Source: Streptococcus oralis (lineage in GTDB: Bacteria > Bacillota > Bacilli > Lactobacillales > Streptococcaceae). From it: a stretch of 64,000 nucleotides of DNA. Shown here one piece after another: positions 18,971 to 26,598 of the stretch. The stretch covers positions 1,213,501-1,277,500 of the forward strand of contig NZ_CP046524.1 of assembly GCF_021497945.1 (NCBI RefSeq). The letters run 5' to 3'. The notes beneath the pieces are model-generated. The model worked only from the letters and a program-made list of their open reading frames with translations. It did no database searches and was not told where the DNA came from. The translations under genes and the position numbers were made by a program. Positions within the stretch are counted from its first letter, which is position 1, and every line of letters starts with the position of its first letter.

Positions 18971-18988
18971 TTTGACATCGGTGTCATT
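18971..18988 (-). promoter_or_regulatory. Operator 2 (LacI-type), importer operon
   Basis: Minus-strand AATGACACCGATGTCAAA, an inverted repeat TGACA-CCGA-TGTCA starting 9 nt after the -10. It matches the operator at 25341-25358, which lies at nearly the same distance from its own -10. A central CG is typical of LacI-family operators. Binding here would block transcription start. Confidence 0.7.
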
Positions 18989-18998
18989 CATGTTTACA

Positions 18999-19027
18999 TT
19001 ATACAATGTAAACGATTACTTTGTCAA
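18999..19027 (-). promoter_or_regulatory. Consensus promoter of importer operon with overlapping 22 bp dyad
   Basis: Perfect -35 TTGACA (19027-19022), 17 bp spacer and perfect -10 TATAAT (19004-18999). A perfect inverted repeat, GTTTACATT / AATGTAAAC with a 4 bp centre, occupies 18992-19013 and covers the -10. A sequence close to a CcpA site (TGAAAGCGCTTGACA, one mismatch to the usual pattern) overlaps the -35. Confidence 0.8.
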
Positions 19028-19090
19028 GCGCTTTCATAATTTTTTTTTGATTTTTTTTATATATACATATCACAAGACTATTGTGCTTTA

Positions 19091-20104
19091 TTATTTATTG
19101 TATCCATTAGGATTTTTGGATTGCCAATTCCATGTATCTCTACACATGTCTTCAACCGTTTTCGTAGTCTTCCAATTTAACTCCTTATACGCTTTGTCTG
19201 CATTTGCATAACAAGTCGCAACGTCTCCTGATCGTCTTGGAACAATTTTATAAGGAATTGGAACCTTATTGACACTTTCAAATGTATTTACAAGTTGTAA
19301 TACACTAGTTCCCTCTCCTGAGCCCAGGTTATAAATATAAACATCTGTTTTTTCGGATACTTTTTCTAAAGCTTTTATATGCCCTATCGCTAAATCCACT
19401 ACATGGATATAATCGCGAACACCAGTACCATCTACCGTATCATAATCATCTCCAAAAACACTTAGCTCTGATCGCTTGCCTACAGCTACTTGTGCAATAA
19501 AAGGCATCAAGTTGTTGGGAATTCCAGAGGGGTCTTCACCAATAAGCCCAGACTCATGAGCCCCAATCGGATTAAAATAACGAAGCAATGCAATACTCCA
19601 CTCTGAATCTGCTACATGAACATCTTTTAAAATTTGTTCAAGCATCACTTTGGTGTACCCATAAGGGTTTGTTGCACTTGTCGGCATTGTCTCAATGAGG
19701 GGTGATTGATTGTGAATGCCGTATACAGTCGCACTCGATGAAAATACAATCTTCTTAACTTTAAACTCTGACATCACTTCAACAAGAGCTAATGTGCTCA
19801 TAATATTATTTTCGTAGTACATCACAGGCTTTTGCACGGATTCGCCGACAGCTTTGTATCCTGCAAAATGAATTGCAGCGTCAATTGATTCTTGTTCAAA
19901 TACTTTTCTCAATGATTGTTTATCGCAAACATCAAACTCGTAAAACGTAGGACGTTTTCCTGTAATTGCTTCAATACGATCTAACACTAAGATGCTAGAG
20001 TTCGAAAGATTATCAACAATGACAACTTCCTTCCCTAAATTTAATAATTCTACTACGGTATGGCTACCTATATAACCAGCTCCGCCTGTCACCAATATTG
20101 CCAT
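19091..20104 (-). CDS. galE: UDP-glucose 4-epimerase
   Basis: Interconverts UDP-galactose and UDP-glucose. The 337-residue short-chain dehydrogenase has the NAD-binding GGAGYIGSHT at residues 6-15, FAGYKAVGES, the catalytic YGYTK (Tyr/Lys, about 148-152) and RYFNPIGAHESG. It follows galT by 11 bp and is the last gene of the operon that starts with the surface protein. A weak CACAA/TTGTG hairpin follows it. It is an accessory copy; streptococci usually carry another galE elsewhere. Confidence 0.94.
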   Translation of the reverse strand: MAILVTGGAGYIGSHTVVELLNLGKEVVIVDNLSNSSILVLDRIEAITGKRPTFYEFDVCDKQSLRKVFEQESIDAAIHFAGYKAVGESVQKPVMYYENNIMSTLALVEVMSEFKVKKIVFSSSATVYGIHNQSPLIETMPTSATNPYGYTKVMLEQILKDVHVADSEWSIALLRYFNPIGAHESGLIGEDPSGIPNNLMPFIAQVAVGKRSELSVFGDDYDTVDGTGVRDYIHVVDLAIGHIKALEKVSEKTDVYIYNLGSGEGTSVLQLVNTFESVNKVPIPYKIVPRRSGDVATCYANADKAYKELNWKTTKTVEDMCRDTWNWQSKNPNGYNK

Positions 20105-20115
20105 TTGGGTTCCTC

Positions 20116-21591
20116 CTAATTAATTTCAACCGACTTAACAAATCTCATAAATGCTTCATGTCCAAACGGAGTATTCTTATAAACGCCAGCATCTTCGAGA
20201 ACTCTCGCAAACACTTGTCCTACTTCGTGTTGAACTACGCGATTAACCTCTTCTTTTTTAATATTAGGATATTTTTCTTTCAATTGATCAGCCCATTCTA
20301 AATGATAGTTTGCAATTGAATTTTTTTCTCCTAAAAGATATTTTTCAACTTCTTCTAACTCTGTTTTCAAACGAGGTGGTAAAATCGCAAGTCCCATCAC
20401 TTCGATTAACCCGATATTTTCCTTTTTAATATGTTGTACATCTTGATGAGGGTGGTAAACACCATCTGGGTATTGTTTAGTAGTATGGTTATCTCTCAGA
20501 ACAATATCCAATTCATATCTTCCATCCACTTTACGAGCAATAGGAGTCACCGTATGGTGTGGAATATCTTCAGTCTTAGCAATGATGTCTACTTCTAAAT
20601 CTGAATATTCTCTCCAGATATTTAGGATTTTAGTAGCTAATTCTACCAAACGATTTTTATTTTCACCTTGTAGCCTAATCACTGACATCGGCCACTTTAC
20701 AATACCTGCTTTAACATCCTCAAAGTCTTTAAAAAGAAATTCTCTCTCAATTTTTGCTTTTTCCATTGGGAAAATATGTTTTCCTCCCTGGTAGTGATTA
20801 TGACTAAGAATAGAACCTCCTGAGATAGGAAGATCAGAATTTGAACCAGCAAAATACCCTGGTAAAATATCAACAATCTCCAATAATTGTTCAAATGTTT
20901 TGGACGTAATAGCCATTGGTACATGTTGACTATTCAAGAATATCGCATGCTCATTAAAATATGAGTATGGGGAATACTGGAAACCCCATACTTCGTCTCC
21001 CAGTTCCAACCGAATAATTCTATGATTAGCACGTGCTGGATAATTTATTCTCCCCTGATAACCTTCATTTTCCATACAAAGTAAACATTTTGGATAATTA
21101 GATGACTTTACCAATTTCTCTGCTGCGATTGTTTTCGGATCTTTTTCCGGTTTTGATAAATTGATTGTAATTTCAAGTGAACCATAATTAGTTTCAGTAT
21201 GAAAAGCTATATTTTTAGCGATAGCTGACAATTTAATATAGTCGCTATCTTTACTTAACTGATAGAACTCTTCAACTGCTTCCTGTGGCGAAACATCATA
21301 TGAACTCCAAAAAATATCATTAAGGCGACTTGGTAATGGAACGATAAAATTCATCAGCTCTGCACCTAAACATTCCTTTGCCTCAGCTAAATCAGCAATT
21401 TTACCATTCTTTAAAGCTATTTCTACTAAATTGTCTTTTAATTTTTTAAGATCACTATCATTTGAAATCTTATCAGTTCCTTCTTCACCGATTAAAGCCA
21501 ATATTCTATTTTTTATATATATTTGGTCCATCGATTTATAAATTCCATATTCAATAACTTTATTAGCAAAATTATCTACTATTGTCTGCAT
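20116..21591 (-). CDS. galT: UDP-glucose-hexose-1-phosphate uridylyltransferase, class II
   Basis: Transfers UMP from UDP-glucose to galactose-1-phosphate. The 491-residue protein is the long Gram-positive GalT class (about 490 residues, versus about 350 for the class I enzyme) with blocks [32 protein letters not shown] (histidine motif) and [26 protein letters not shown]. Upstream is the PhoU-like gene (16 bp) and downstream galE (11 bp). No galactokinase is encoded in the locus, so its substrate galactose-1-phosphate must come from elsewhere in the genome or from import. Confidence 0.93.
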   Translation of the reverse strand: MQTIVDNFANKVIEYGIYKSMDQIYIKNRILALIGEEGTDKISNDSDLKKLKDNLVEIALKNGKIADLAEAKECLGAELMNFIVPLPSRLNDIFWSSYDVSPQEAVEEFYQLSKDSDYIKLSAIAKNIAFHTETNYGSLEITINLSKPEKDPKTIAAEKLVKSSNYPKCLLCMENEGYQGRINYPARANHRIIRLELGDEVWGFQYSPYSYFNEHAIFLNSQHVPMAITSKTFEQLLEIVDILPGYFAGSNSDLPISGGSILSHNHYQGGKHIFPMEKAKIEREFLFKDFEDVKAGIVKWPMSVIRLQGENKNRLVELATKILNIWREYSDLEVDIIAKTEDIPHHTVTPIARKVDGRYELDIVLRDNHTTKQYPDGVYHPHQDVQHIKKENIGLIEVMGLAILPPRLKTELEEVEKYLLGEKNSIANYHLEWADQLKEKYPNIKKEEVNRVVQHEVGQVFARVLEDAGVYKNTPFGHEAFMRFVKSVEIN

Positions 21592-21607
21592 ATATACTCC
21601 TCTTTAA

Positions 21608-22246
21608 CTATAATACTCCAATTTCCTGATAATCTAACCATTTATAAATAGATTGTGTTGTATGGGATATCTTATCAAGAATATTAATAACTTCTAAAAA
21701 TACAATAGCTTCATCAACATTTGAGAATTCAATAAGAAAGTTCTCTACTACTTTGTCTCCTAGTTTTTGACATAGACCAGATATCAACTTACATTTTTTA
21801 TTATAGTCATATACGTCAGGTTCATAGTTTCTATTCTTATACCATGTTAGAGTTTTCTTTAAGTGATCCCCTATAATAAAATGTATTTTTAGCATTTCAT
21901 AAAATAATGGTCCCCATTCATGCATTGTATGAATATTTTTTAAATTCTTAACTATTTCAATGATTCGATCACCAATACGTTCAATATCTGTTGATAATTT
22001 TACTATAGTTATAATTCTTCTCAAATCAACAGAAACAGGATGTTGTAAACAGATGAGTTCAATACCTTTCATATCTATTGTAACAACTGCTTCATTAATA
22101 ACTAAATCATTATCTATAATACTTTGTTTTTGAACTTCGGTTAAGTCATCAAATATAATTTCATATTTTTTTATTATAGAAATCCATATATCTTCTAGAT
22201 TATTAGACAACTCAATAATTTCATTGTCAAAATGCTTTCTCAACAT
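21608..22246 (-). CDS. PhoU-domain protein
   Basis: A 212-residue all-helical protein with two PhoU-type repeats. The first contains QHPVSVDLRRIITIVKLSTDIERIGDR (about residues 75-100), the metal-binding ExxxD/DxxR pattern of PhoU. PhoU proteins signal phosphate sufficiency and restrain phosphate uptake systems. It lies between the PP2C-like gene and galT, away from any pst operon, which ties this galactose locus to phosphate metabolism. Confidence 0.85.
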   Translation of the reverse strand: MLRKHFDNEIIELSNNLEDIWISIIKKYEIIFDDLTEVQKQSIIDNDLVINEAVVTIDMKGIELICLQHPVSVDLRRIITIVKLSTDIERIGDRIIEIVKNLKNIHTMHEWGPLFYEMLKIHFIIGDHLKKTLTWYKNRNYEPDVYDYNKKCKLISGLCQKLGDKVVENFLIEFSNVDEAIVFLEVINILDKISHTTQSIYKWLDYQEIGVL

Positions 22247-22328
22247 TATCTAACCTCAATAATCAATTGCACTATAAAGAACTCGTATAGATAACTGTCT
22301 TTATAGTTCATCATATGATGAAATTATT

Positions 22329-23060
22329 TTAAACATCAATTATCAAAATACTTGCATCATCTTTTTTACCATAAATAGGATCAATATTTGTAGATTCTTT
22401 TCTCATTTCAATTAACTCTCCAAAATTGTAGCCTGAATTTTGAGTATAAAAATCGTAAAAACCATCAGTCATTAAAACAATATGATTACTAGTTACTTCC
22501 AAACTACCATTGATAACATGATTTATACTACTTTTGTCTAGTGAACCTATCCAATATCCATCTGGTTTATTAGCTAGCTTCCTAATATTTTGTAATATAG
22601 TCTTTTTATCAGCTTCATCATTAGATTTGATTGAAAATTTTCCTTGTTCAAAAAGGCAATCTACTCTATGGTCTGTAATAGTTTGATTGTTGACTATCAT
22701 AACACAATCGCCAATCATTATGTATTCTAATTTTAAACCAGATAATTTCGCAAAAATAAAGGCAAAAGTTGGTAACTGGTAATAATCATCAAACTCACAC
22801 TTATCTATCTCTATTATTTTTCTCACGTCATCCAAAACAAGCTCGAAAATTTTCTTCAATGATAACGAATCGTCACAATACTGCTTGAGACATTCAGAAA
22901 TAAGGTGAGATACTTCTGAAACTGAATAACCTATAGAGTCTTTTGAATTAAATAAATCTGTTGCTCCATCTATAATCCAGAAATATTGATTTTTGTAATC
23001 TACGCTATCTTCGTTCTCTATAGTGCTACCTTGTATTGAGCATATTCTATCTATCTTCAT
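22329..23060 (-). CDS. PP2C-type metal-dependent phosphatase
   Basis: A 243-residue protein with PP2C aspartates visible as NEDSVDY, IIDGATDL, IGDCVMIV, LMTDGFYDF and KKDDASILI, in the canonical order. These bind two Mn2+/Mg2+ ions. Unlike the housekeeping PhpP it is not next to a Ser/Thr kinase, so its target (a protein or a small phosphoester) is open. The start at 23060 is chosen because the upstream frame lies in the surface-protein gene; the resulting 14 bp overlap indicates translational coupling. Confidence 0.82.
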   Translation of the reverse strand: MKIDRICSIQGSTIENEDSVDYKNQYFWIIDGATDLFNSKDSIGYSVSEVSHLISECLKQYCDDSLSLKKIFELVLDDVRKIIEIDKCEFDDYYQLPTFAFIFAKLSGLKLEYIMIGDCVMIVNNQTITDHRVDCLFEQGKFSIKSNDEADKKTILQNIRKLANKPDGYWIGSLDKSSINHVINGSLEVTSNHIVLMTDGFYDFYTQNSGYNFGELIEMRKESTNIDPIYGKKDDASILIIDV

Positions 23061-25275
23061 AATGACGTTTAAAACTCCTTTGTCCAAATAGAAGGCAAAT
23101 TCCAATAATAGTTAAAAGCAACTCAATCATTTTATTTAATCCAGTTTTTGGTAATGCATGTTGATTATTTTTTGTCTTAACTACTTCACTAACATTAGTT
23201 ACGTCATATTGTTTTTGTGAAATTTCTCCTGTTACTACATTACCTGAATCATGATTTGATTTTTCAATTTTATCATCTACACTATTTACTGAGTAATTAT
23301 TAGCTAAATTATTATTGTTTTCAGCTACAGGTTTTATTTCCTCTACATGCTTATCTGAGTGGTTATCTGAGTGATTAACTGAATTTTGCGAAAAGATTTT
23401 ATAACTTTCATTCTCAGTTATAATATTAAAATCACCGACACTATTATTTGTGTCTGAACTGGTCCCATTAAAATCAGTTTTAAGTAAAGAAACATGATTT
23501 CCAGTTAAATTGGAAAGTTGGTTATTTAAGACAGTGATACTTCCAGCGGATTCTTCAATTACGATTCCGTCTTTACCTCCTGAAATGATATTATCAGACA
23601 CTACCAAATTGTCGCTGACTCTTAACATTTCAATATTTGGCTGTTCAGGATTTTTCGAATTATTACGAATGATATTCTTTGTTACAGTAATATCAGTTAC
23701 TTTTCCAAGATAATCTGCACTATCTTTTGCAACTCGTATTGCTTTAGTGTTAGAATCAGCAATATTAAATACATTTCCAGTAATAGTCACATGTTTATTC
23801 AAATCTAATATATCTTTAACATTTTTATAACTATAAGCATTAACTAAAGCGGCACCATTTTCACGATAGTGTCCACTTTCCTCTTTAGTTTTCTTATCAA
23901 ACCTATTTCCTTTTATTAAAATATCAGTAAATCCTGTAAAGCGAACACCCGCATACATCATATTATCAAAATGATTATTTAGAATTTTAATATTTGAAGG
24001 ATTTTCAGTTGTTGCAGTTTGATAATGTGTCCCAATTGCAGTTACTAATTCACCTGATTTTTCACTTTTACCAAAATAAGAATTTTGAATTGTTACATTT
24101 TCAGATTTTTGACCATTATCATTTAATGCATATGGAAAGCCTTTTCTGGTTAATGGCTCTATTTGAATAGACTCCTTACTGATAATCTGACCATCCTTCA
24201 TAGTCTTAGGGAGAGCTTGTCCCAAAAACCGAGAGTTGTCTACTAGTACATTTTTTGAACCTGCAATTTGAATGGCATGTCCCTGATAGCTATCTTTAAA
24301 GGTTACATTACTTATTGTTACGTTTTTTGAATTTCCTATAGCAAAGGCTCCTGAAGAATTAATCAAAGGGAGATTCTTAGCTTTTGTCCTCTCTTCATTC
24401 AAAGCTCCGTTCATATCAATTGTTCCACCAGAGTAACTGATATCTTCGGTTGGTTCCCACTCAACTTGATCTCCATCATCAGTGAATAAACCTGTCATGA
24501 ATACAATAGAAGGATGATTTTTGATATTGATACCATTTAATATTGTAGCTTTTTCATGTACTTCTAGGTGTGTATGACTTCTCAAAAAGACAATTTCTTT
24601 AACTAAATAAGTCCCCTCAGGAAAATATACTTTTCCTCCACCTAATCCTTTAGCAGCTGCATCTATTGTATCTTGAATTGCTTGTCTGTCATCATTAACC
24701 CCATCGCCTACTGCACCATAATCTTTTACATTTAAAGCCGAAACTTCAATTCCTTTTTCTAAGGCAGTGTTACTCTCTCGCACTTCATTACTATTAGAGG
24801 TATCTGCAACTTCGTTCTCAGAACTAACTGACTTTGAATAAGTACTAATAAAATCAGTCAAACTGTCATGTTTACTAGTTAAGGAACCTTCTAAAGTTTT
24901 GATAGTTGAAGTAGAAAGGTCACTATTAGAAACAAGAGGAGAATCTTTCATTTCATCTTCAAAAGTTCCAGTATTTACCCCATCTTCTTTATATTCTTTA
25001 TTAGGTGTCAAAGGAGAATCAACATTACTATCGGTTAATTGTGAAGTAGAAGAGTCAATCCCAGTAGGTTTATCATAATTATTAGTTGATGAGCTTTCTA
25101 AACTATTGGTGGTTGAAGTAGAAAGCTTATTTATAGATATCTGTGAAGTACTTGTAATAACTTCATCAGCAAAAACACTTTGTACCCCCAAGAATGAAAC
25201 CGCTACCAAAACAGAGCACAATCCAACCTTAAGTTTCCGAATACTAAAAACCTCATTGTGAACAAAATGCTTCAT
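23047..25275 (-). CDS. LPXTG-anchored right-handed beta-helix (pectate-lyase-like) surface protein
   Basis: A 742-residue wall-anchored protein. Residues 1-37 form a YSIRK-type signal peptide (FSIRKLKVGLCSV). A Ser/Thr-rich linker runs to about 175, then LNVKDYGAVGDGVNDDRQAI begins a pectate_lyase_3 beta-helix extending to about 620 with repeated N-rich rungs (VTITGNVF, ILNNHF, IKGNRF). A low-complexity stalk follows, then LPKTG at 708-712, a hydrophobic segment and a basic tail. The fold is that of polysaccharide lyases and glycosidases. As first gene of an operon containing galT and galE it may degrade a galactose-containing glycan at the cell surface; substrate unproven. Confidence 0.88.
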   Translation of the reverse strand: MKHFVHNEVFSIRKLKVGLCSVLVAVSFLGVQSVFADEVITSTSQISINKLSTSTTNSLESSSTNNYDKPTGIDSSTSQLTDSNVDSPLTPNKEYKEDGVNTGTFEDEMKDSPLVSNSDLSTSTIKTLEGSLTSKHDSLTDFISTYSKSVSSENEVADTSNSNEVRESNTALEKGIEVSALNVKDYGAVGDGVNDDRQAIQDTIDAAAKGLGGGKVYFPEGTYLVKEIVFLRSHTHLEVHEKATILNGINIKNHPSIVFMTGLFTDDGDQVEWEPTEDISYSGGTIDMNGALNEERTKAKNLPLINSSGAFAIGNSKNVTISNVTFKDSYQGHAIQIAGSKNVLVDNSRFLGQALPKTMKDGQIISKESIQIEPLTRKGFPYALNDNGQKSENVTIQNSYFGKSEKSGELVTAIGTHYQTATTENPSNIKILNNHFDNMMYAGVRFTGFTDILIKGNRFDKKTKEESGHYRENGAALVNAYSYKNVKDILDLNKHVTITGNVFNIADSNTKAIRVAKDSADYLGKVTDITVTKNIIRNNSKNPEQPNIEMLRVSDNLVVSDNIISGGKDGIVIEESAGSITVLNNQLSNLTGNHVSLLKTDFNGTSSDTNNSVGDFNIITENESYKIFSQNSVNHSDNHSDKHVEEIKPVAENNNNLANNYSVNSVDDKIEKSNHDSGNVVTGEISQKQYDVTNVSEVVKTKNNQHALPKTGLNKMIELLLTIIGICLLFGQRSFKRHYEDR

Positions 25276-25340
25276 AAAACACCTCCAAATTTTTTATTGT
25301 TTTTTTACTATGTATCACTAAATTTTTTTACATCAGACAA

Positions 25341-25393
25341 AATGACACCGCTGTCATTATCCTTATCATATATTTTCTAAATAAAATTGTCAA
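25341..25393 (-). promoter_or_regulatory. Promoter and operator 1 of the surface-protein/galTE operon
   Basis: -35 TTGACA (25393-25388), 17 bp spacer, -10 TATGAT (25370-25365), then AATGACAGCGGTGTCATT at 25358-25341, an inverted repeat TGACA-GCGG-TGTCA beginning 6 nt after the -10. The same operator in the same place occurs at 18971-18988. The rest of the 25276-25554 gap is AT-rich leader and upstream DNA. Confidence 0.75.
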
Positions 25394-25554
25394 GGGATAA
25401 CACAATAAAATACAACATTTTTTTAAAGCGTAATCATATTTAAAACTTTATATCTGTTCTATAAACCAAAAATATTATTTAGTCTCTTCCAACATTTTTA
25501 AATGGACAGAACAATTTCATAGTGAAAATGATAAAATATTTTTTAATAACTCTT

Positions 25555-25765
25555 AATACTGTTTCACAAAAAATAGACCAATTTCTTGATCTACTTTACT
25601 TTATATTAATTTCTAAAAATTTAATTTTGGTCAAAATTTGGTCATGATTTGGTCAAAAAAACAAAAAATACTAAATTATTTTTAAAAATTAACTTGTGAT
25701 GATTGCCTTAAAATAAACACTTTGCATATTCTTTGCTTTTCTTTGCATTACTTAAAATGCCCCCT
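25555..25765. repeat. tRNA-linked direct repeat, copy B (att-like)
   Basis: Second copy of the repeat at 11710-11899, ending inside the 3' end of tRNA-Arg. It contains three short TTTGGTCA units (around 25637-25658). Such short repeats beside a tRNA 3' end are common where integrases of phages and islands bind. No integrase gene is left in the interval between the copies. Confidence 0.75.
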
Positions 25766-25829
25766 GCAGGAATCGAACCTGCAACTACTCCTTAGGAGGG
25801 AGTTGTTATATCCATTGAACTAAGGGAGC
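25758..25829 (-). tRNA. tRNA-Arg (anticodon CCU)
   Basis: 72 nt cloverleaf on the minus strand. The acceptor stem pairs GCTCCCT with AGGGGGC, with discriminator A. The anticodon stem ACTCC/GGAGT closes the loop CTCCTAA with anticodon CCT, and the T-arm is GCAGG TTCGATT CCTGC. CCA is not encoded. It lies just downstream of rplS with only 5 bp between the rplS terminator hairpin region and its 5' end. Its 3' end has served as integration site for accessory DNA. Confidence 0.95.
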
Positions 25830-25834
25830 TAGAG

Positions 25835-25864
25835 AAAAACTCTGCTAGGTAAGCAGAGTTTTTT
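25835..25864 (-). terminator. Hairpin between rplS and tRNA-Arg
   Basis: AACTCTGCT / AGCAGAGTT with T-runs on both strands, directly after the rplS stop codon. It looks like a terminator, but the tRNA begins 6 bp beyond it, leaving no room for a separate promoter. Confidence 0.75.
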
Positions 25865-25871
25865 AGTCGAA

Positions 25872-26219
25872 TTAACGACGGATTTCTTTGATACGAGCTG
25901 CCTTACCTTGAAGTGCACGCAAGTAGTACAATTTCGCACGACGTACTTTACCGTAACGAACAACTTCGATCTTTTCAACACGTGGAGTGTGGATTGGGAA
26001 GATACGCTCAACACCTACACCGTTAGAGATTTTACGAACTGTGTAGTTTTCTGAGATGCCAGCACCTTTACGTGCGATAACAACACCTTCAAAAATCTGG
26101 ATACGTTCACGGTTACCTTCGACAACTTTCGCATGTACACGAACAGTGTCACCAGGACGGAATGATGGGATATCTGTACGAAGTTGACCTTCAGTCAAGC
26201 TTTGGATTAATGGATTCAT
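25872..26219 (-). CDS. rplS: 50S ribosomal protein L19
   Basis: Large-subunit protein at the 30S-50S interface, 115 residues, starting [24 protein letters not shown] and containing [16 protein letters not shown] and [17 protein letters not shown], all characteristic of L19. It is transcribed from the promoter at 26304-26332 through a short structured leader. The conjugative element is inserted 16 bp upstream of that promoter, leaving it intact. Confidence 0.97.
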
Positions 26220-26224
26220 TTTAT

Positions 26225-26297
26225 TCTCCTATCTTTGTCAATCTTGAGGAACCTTCCTCAGCGGATAAACTGTATTTTTGTGCGTCCATTACACACA
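26225..26297 (-). promoter_or_regulatory. L19 leader (ribosomal-protein 5' UTR), probable
   Basis: The 75 nt untranslated segment contains the pair GTGTGTAATGGACGCAC and the hairpin CTGAGGAAGGTTCCTCAAG, followed by an AGGAG ribosome site. A structured L19 leader upstream of rplS is known in Firmicutes. Assignment is by position and visible hairpins. Confidence 0.5.
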
Positions 26298-26303
26298 AGA
26301 TAC

Positions 26304-26332
26304 AGTTTACCAAATTTCCACATAAAAGTAAA
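26304..26332 (-). promoter_or_regulatory. rplS promoter
   Basis: -35 TTTACT (26332-26327), 17 bp spacer and -10 TAAACT (26309-26304) preceded by TGG (extended -10). This is the target promoter of the TnGBS-like element: 16 bp (26333-26348) separate the -35 from the element's first base. Confidence 0.7.
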
Positions 26333-26339
26333 GAAATTT

Positions 26340-26348
26340 ATAGCAGAA
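26340..26348. repeat. Left target-site duplication of the ICE
   Basis: ATAGCAGAA, repeated exactly at 60724-60732 on the other side of the element. A 9 bp duplication fits insertion by a Mutator-superfamily (ISLre2/TnGBS) transposase. Confidence 0.9.
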
Positions 26349-26372
26349 GTTTGTGTCTATTCTTTTGAGGTA
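26349..26372 (+). repeat. Left terminal inverted repeat of the ICE
   Basis: Begins GTTTGTGTCTA and ends TTTTGAGGTA. It differs from the reverse complement of the right end at positions 3, 4, 12 and 14. Confidence 0.88.
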
Positions 26373-26400
26373 GTAAAAAAATACATCAAAAACGGAAATA

Positions 26401-26438
26401 TCAAAACAAGGCTAAACAATTTTACTTGCTCAGCCTTG
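26401..26438 (-). terminator. Outward terminator near the left ICE end
   Basis: CAAGGCT / AGCCTTG stem (26407-26413, 26432-26438) followed on the minus strand by TTTTGATATTT. It would stop transcripts leaving the transposase gene before they reach the rplS promoter. Confidence 0.6.
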
Positions 26439-26470
26439 ACATCTACTAAAATTTCTGATAGTATTAATCT

Positions 26471-26534
26471 TACTGATAAACAAGCACCAATTGTTTATCT
26501 TTATGAGAGGTACGTTGCTGCGTGCCTCTTTTTA
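26471..26534 (+). ncRNA. Candidate small RNA at the left ICE end
   Basis: Plus strand, opposite to nearly all element genes. A promoter-like TTGACA (26436-26441) and TAGTAT (26459-26464, 17 bp spacer) precede a perfect 9 bp hairpin GATAAACAA / TTGTTTATC (26475-26499), then the hairpin AGAGGTACG / CGTGCCTCT (26506-26529) followed by TTTTT. The whole unit is about 62 nt. No open frame. It could regulate transposase expression or simply insulate the end. Confidence 0.45.
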
Positions 26535-26598
26535 ATTATAAGAATATTATACACTATTTCTTCCTGTAAGTCAAGAGTTTAAACCGTTTTGAAGCATA

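Noticed and set aside
19018..19034. CcpA (cre) site overlapping the importer -35
   Set aside because: One mismatch to the consensus in a conserved position; noted with the promoter but not called as a separate site.
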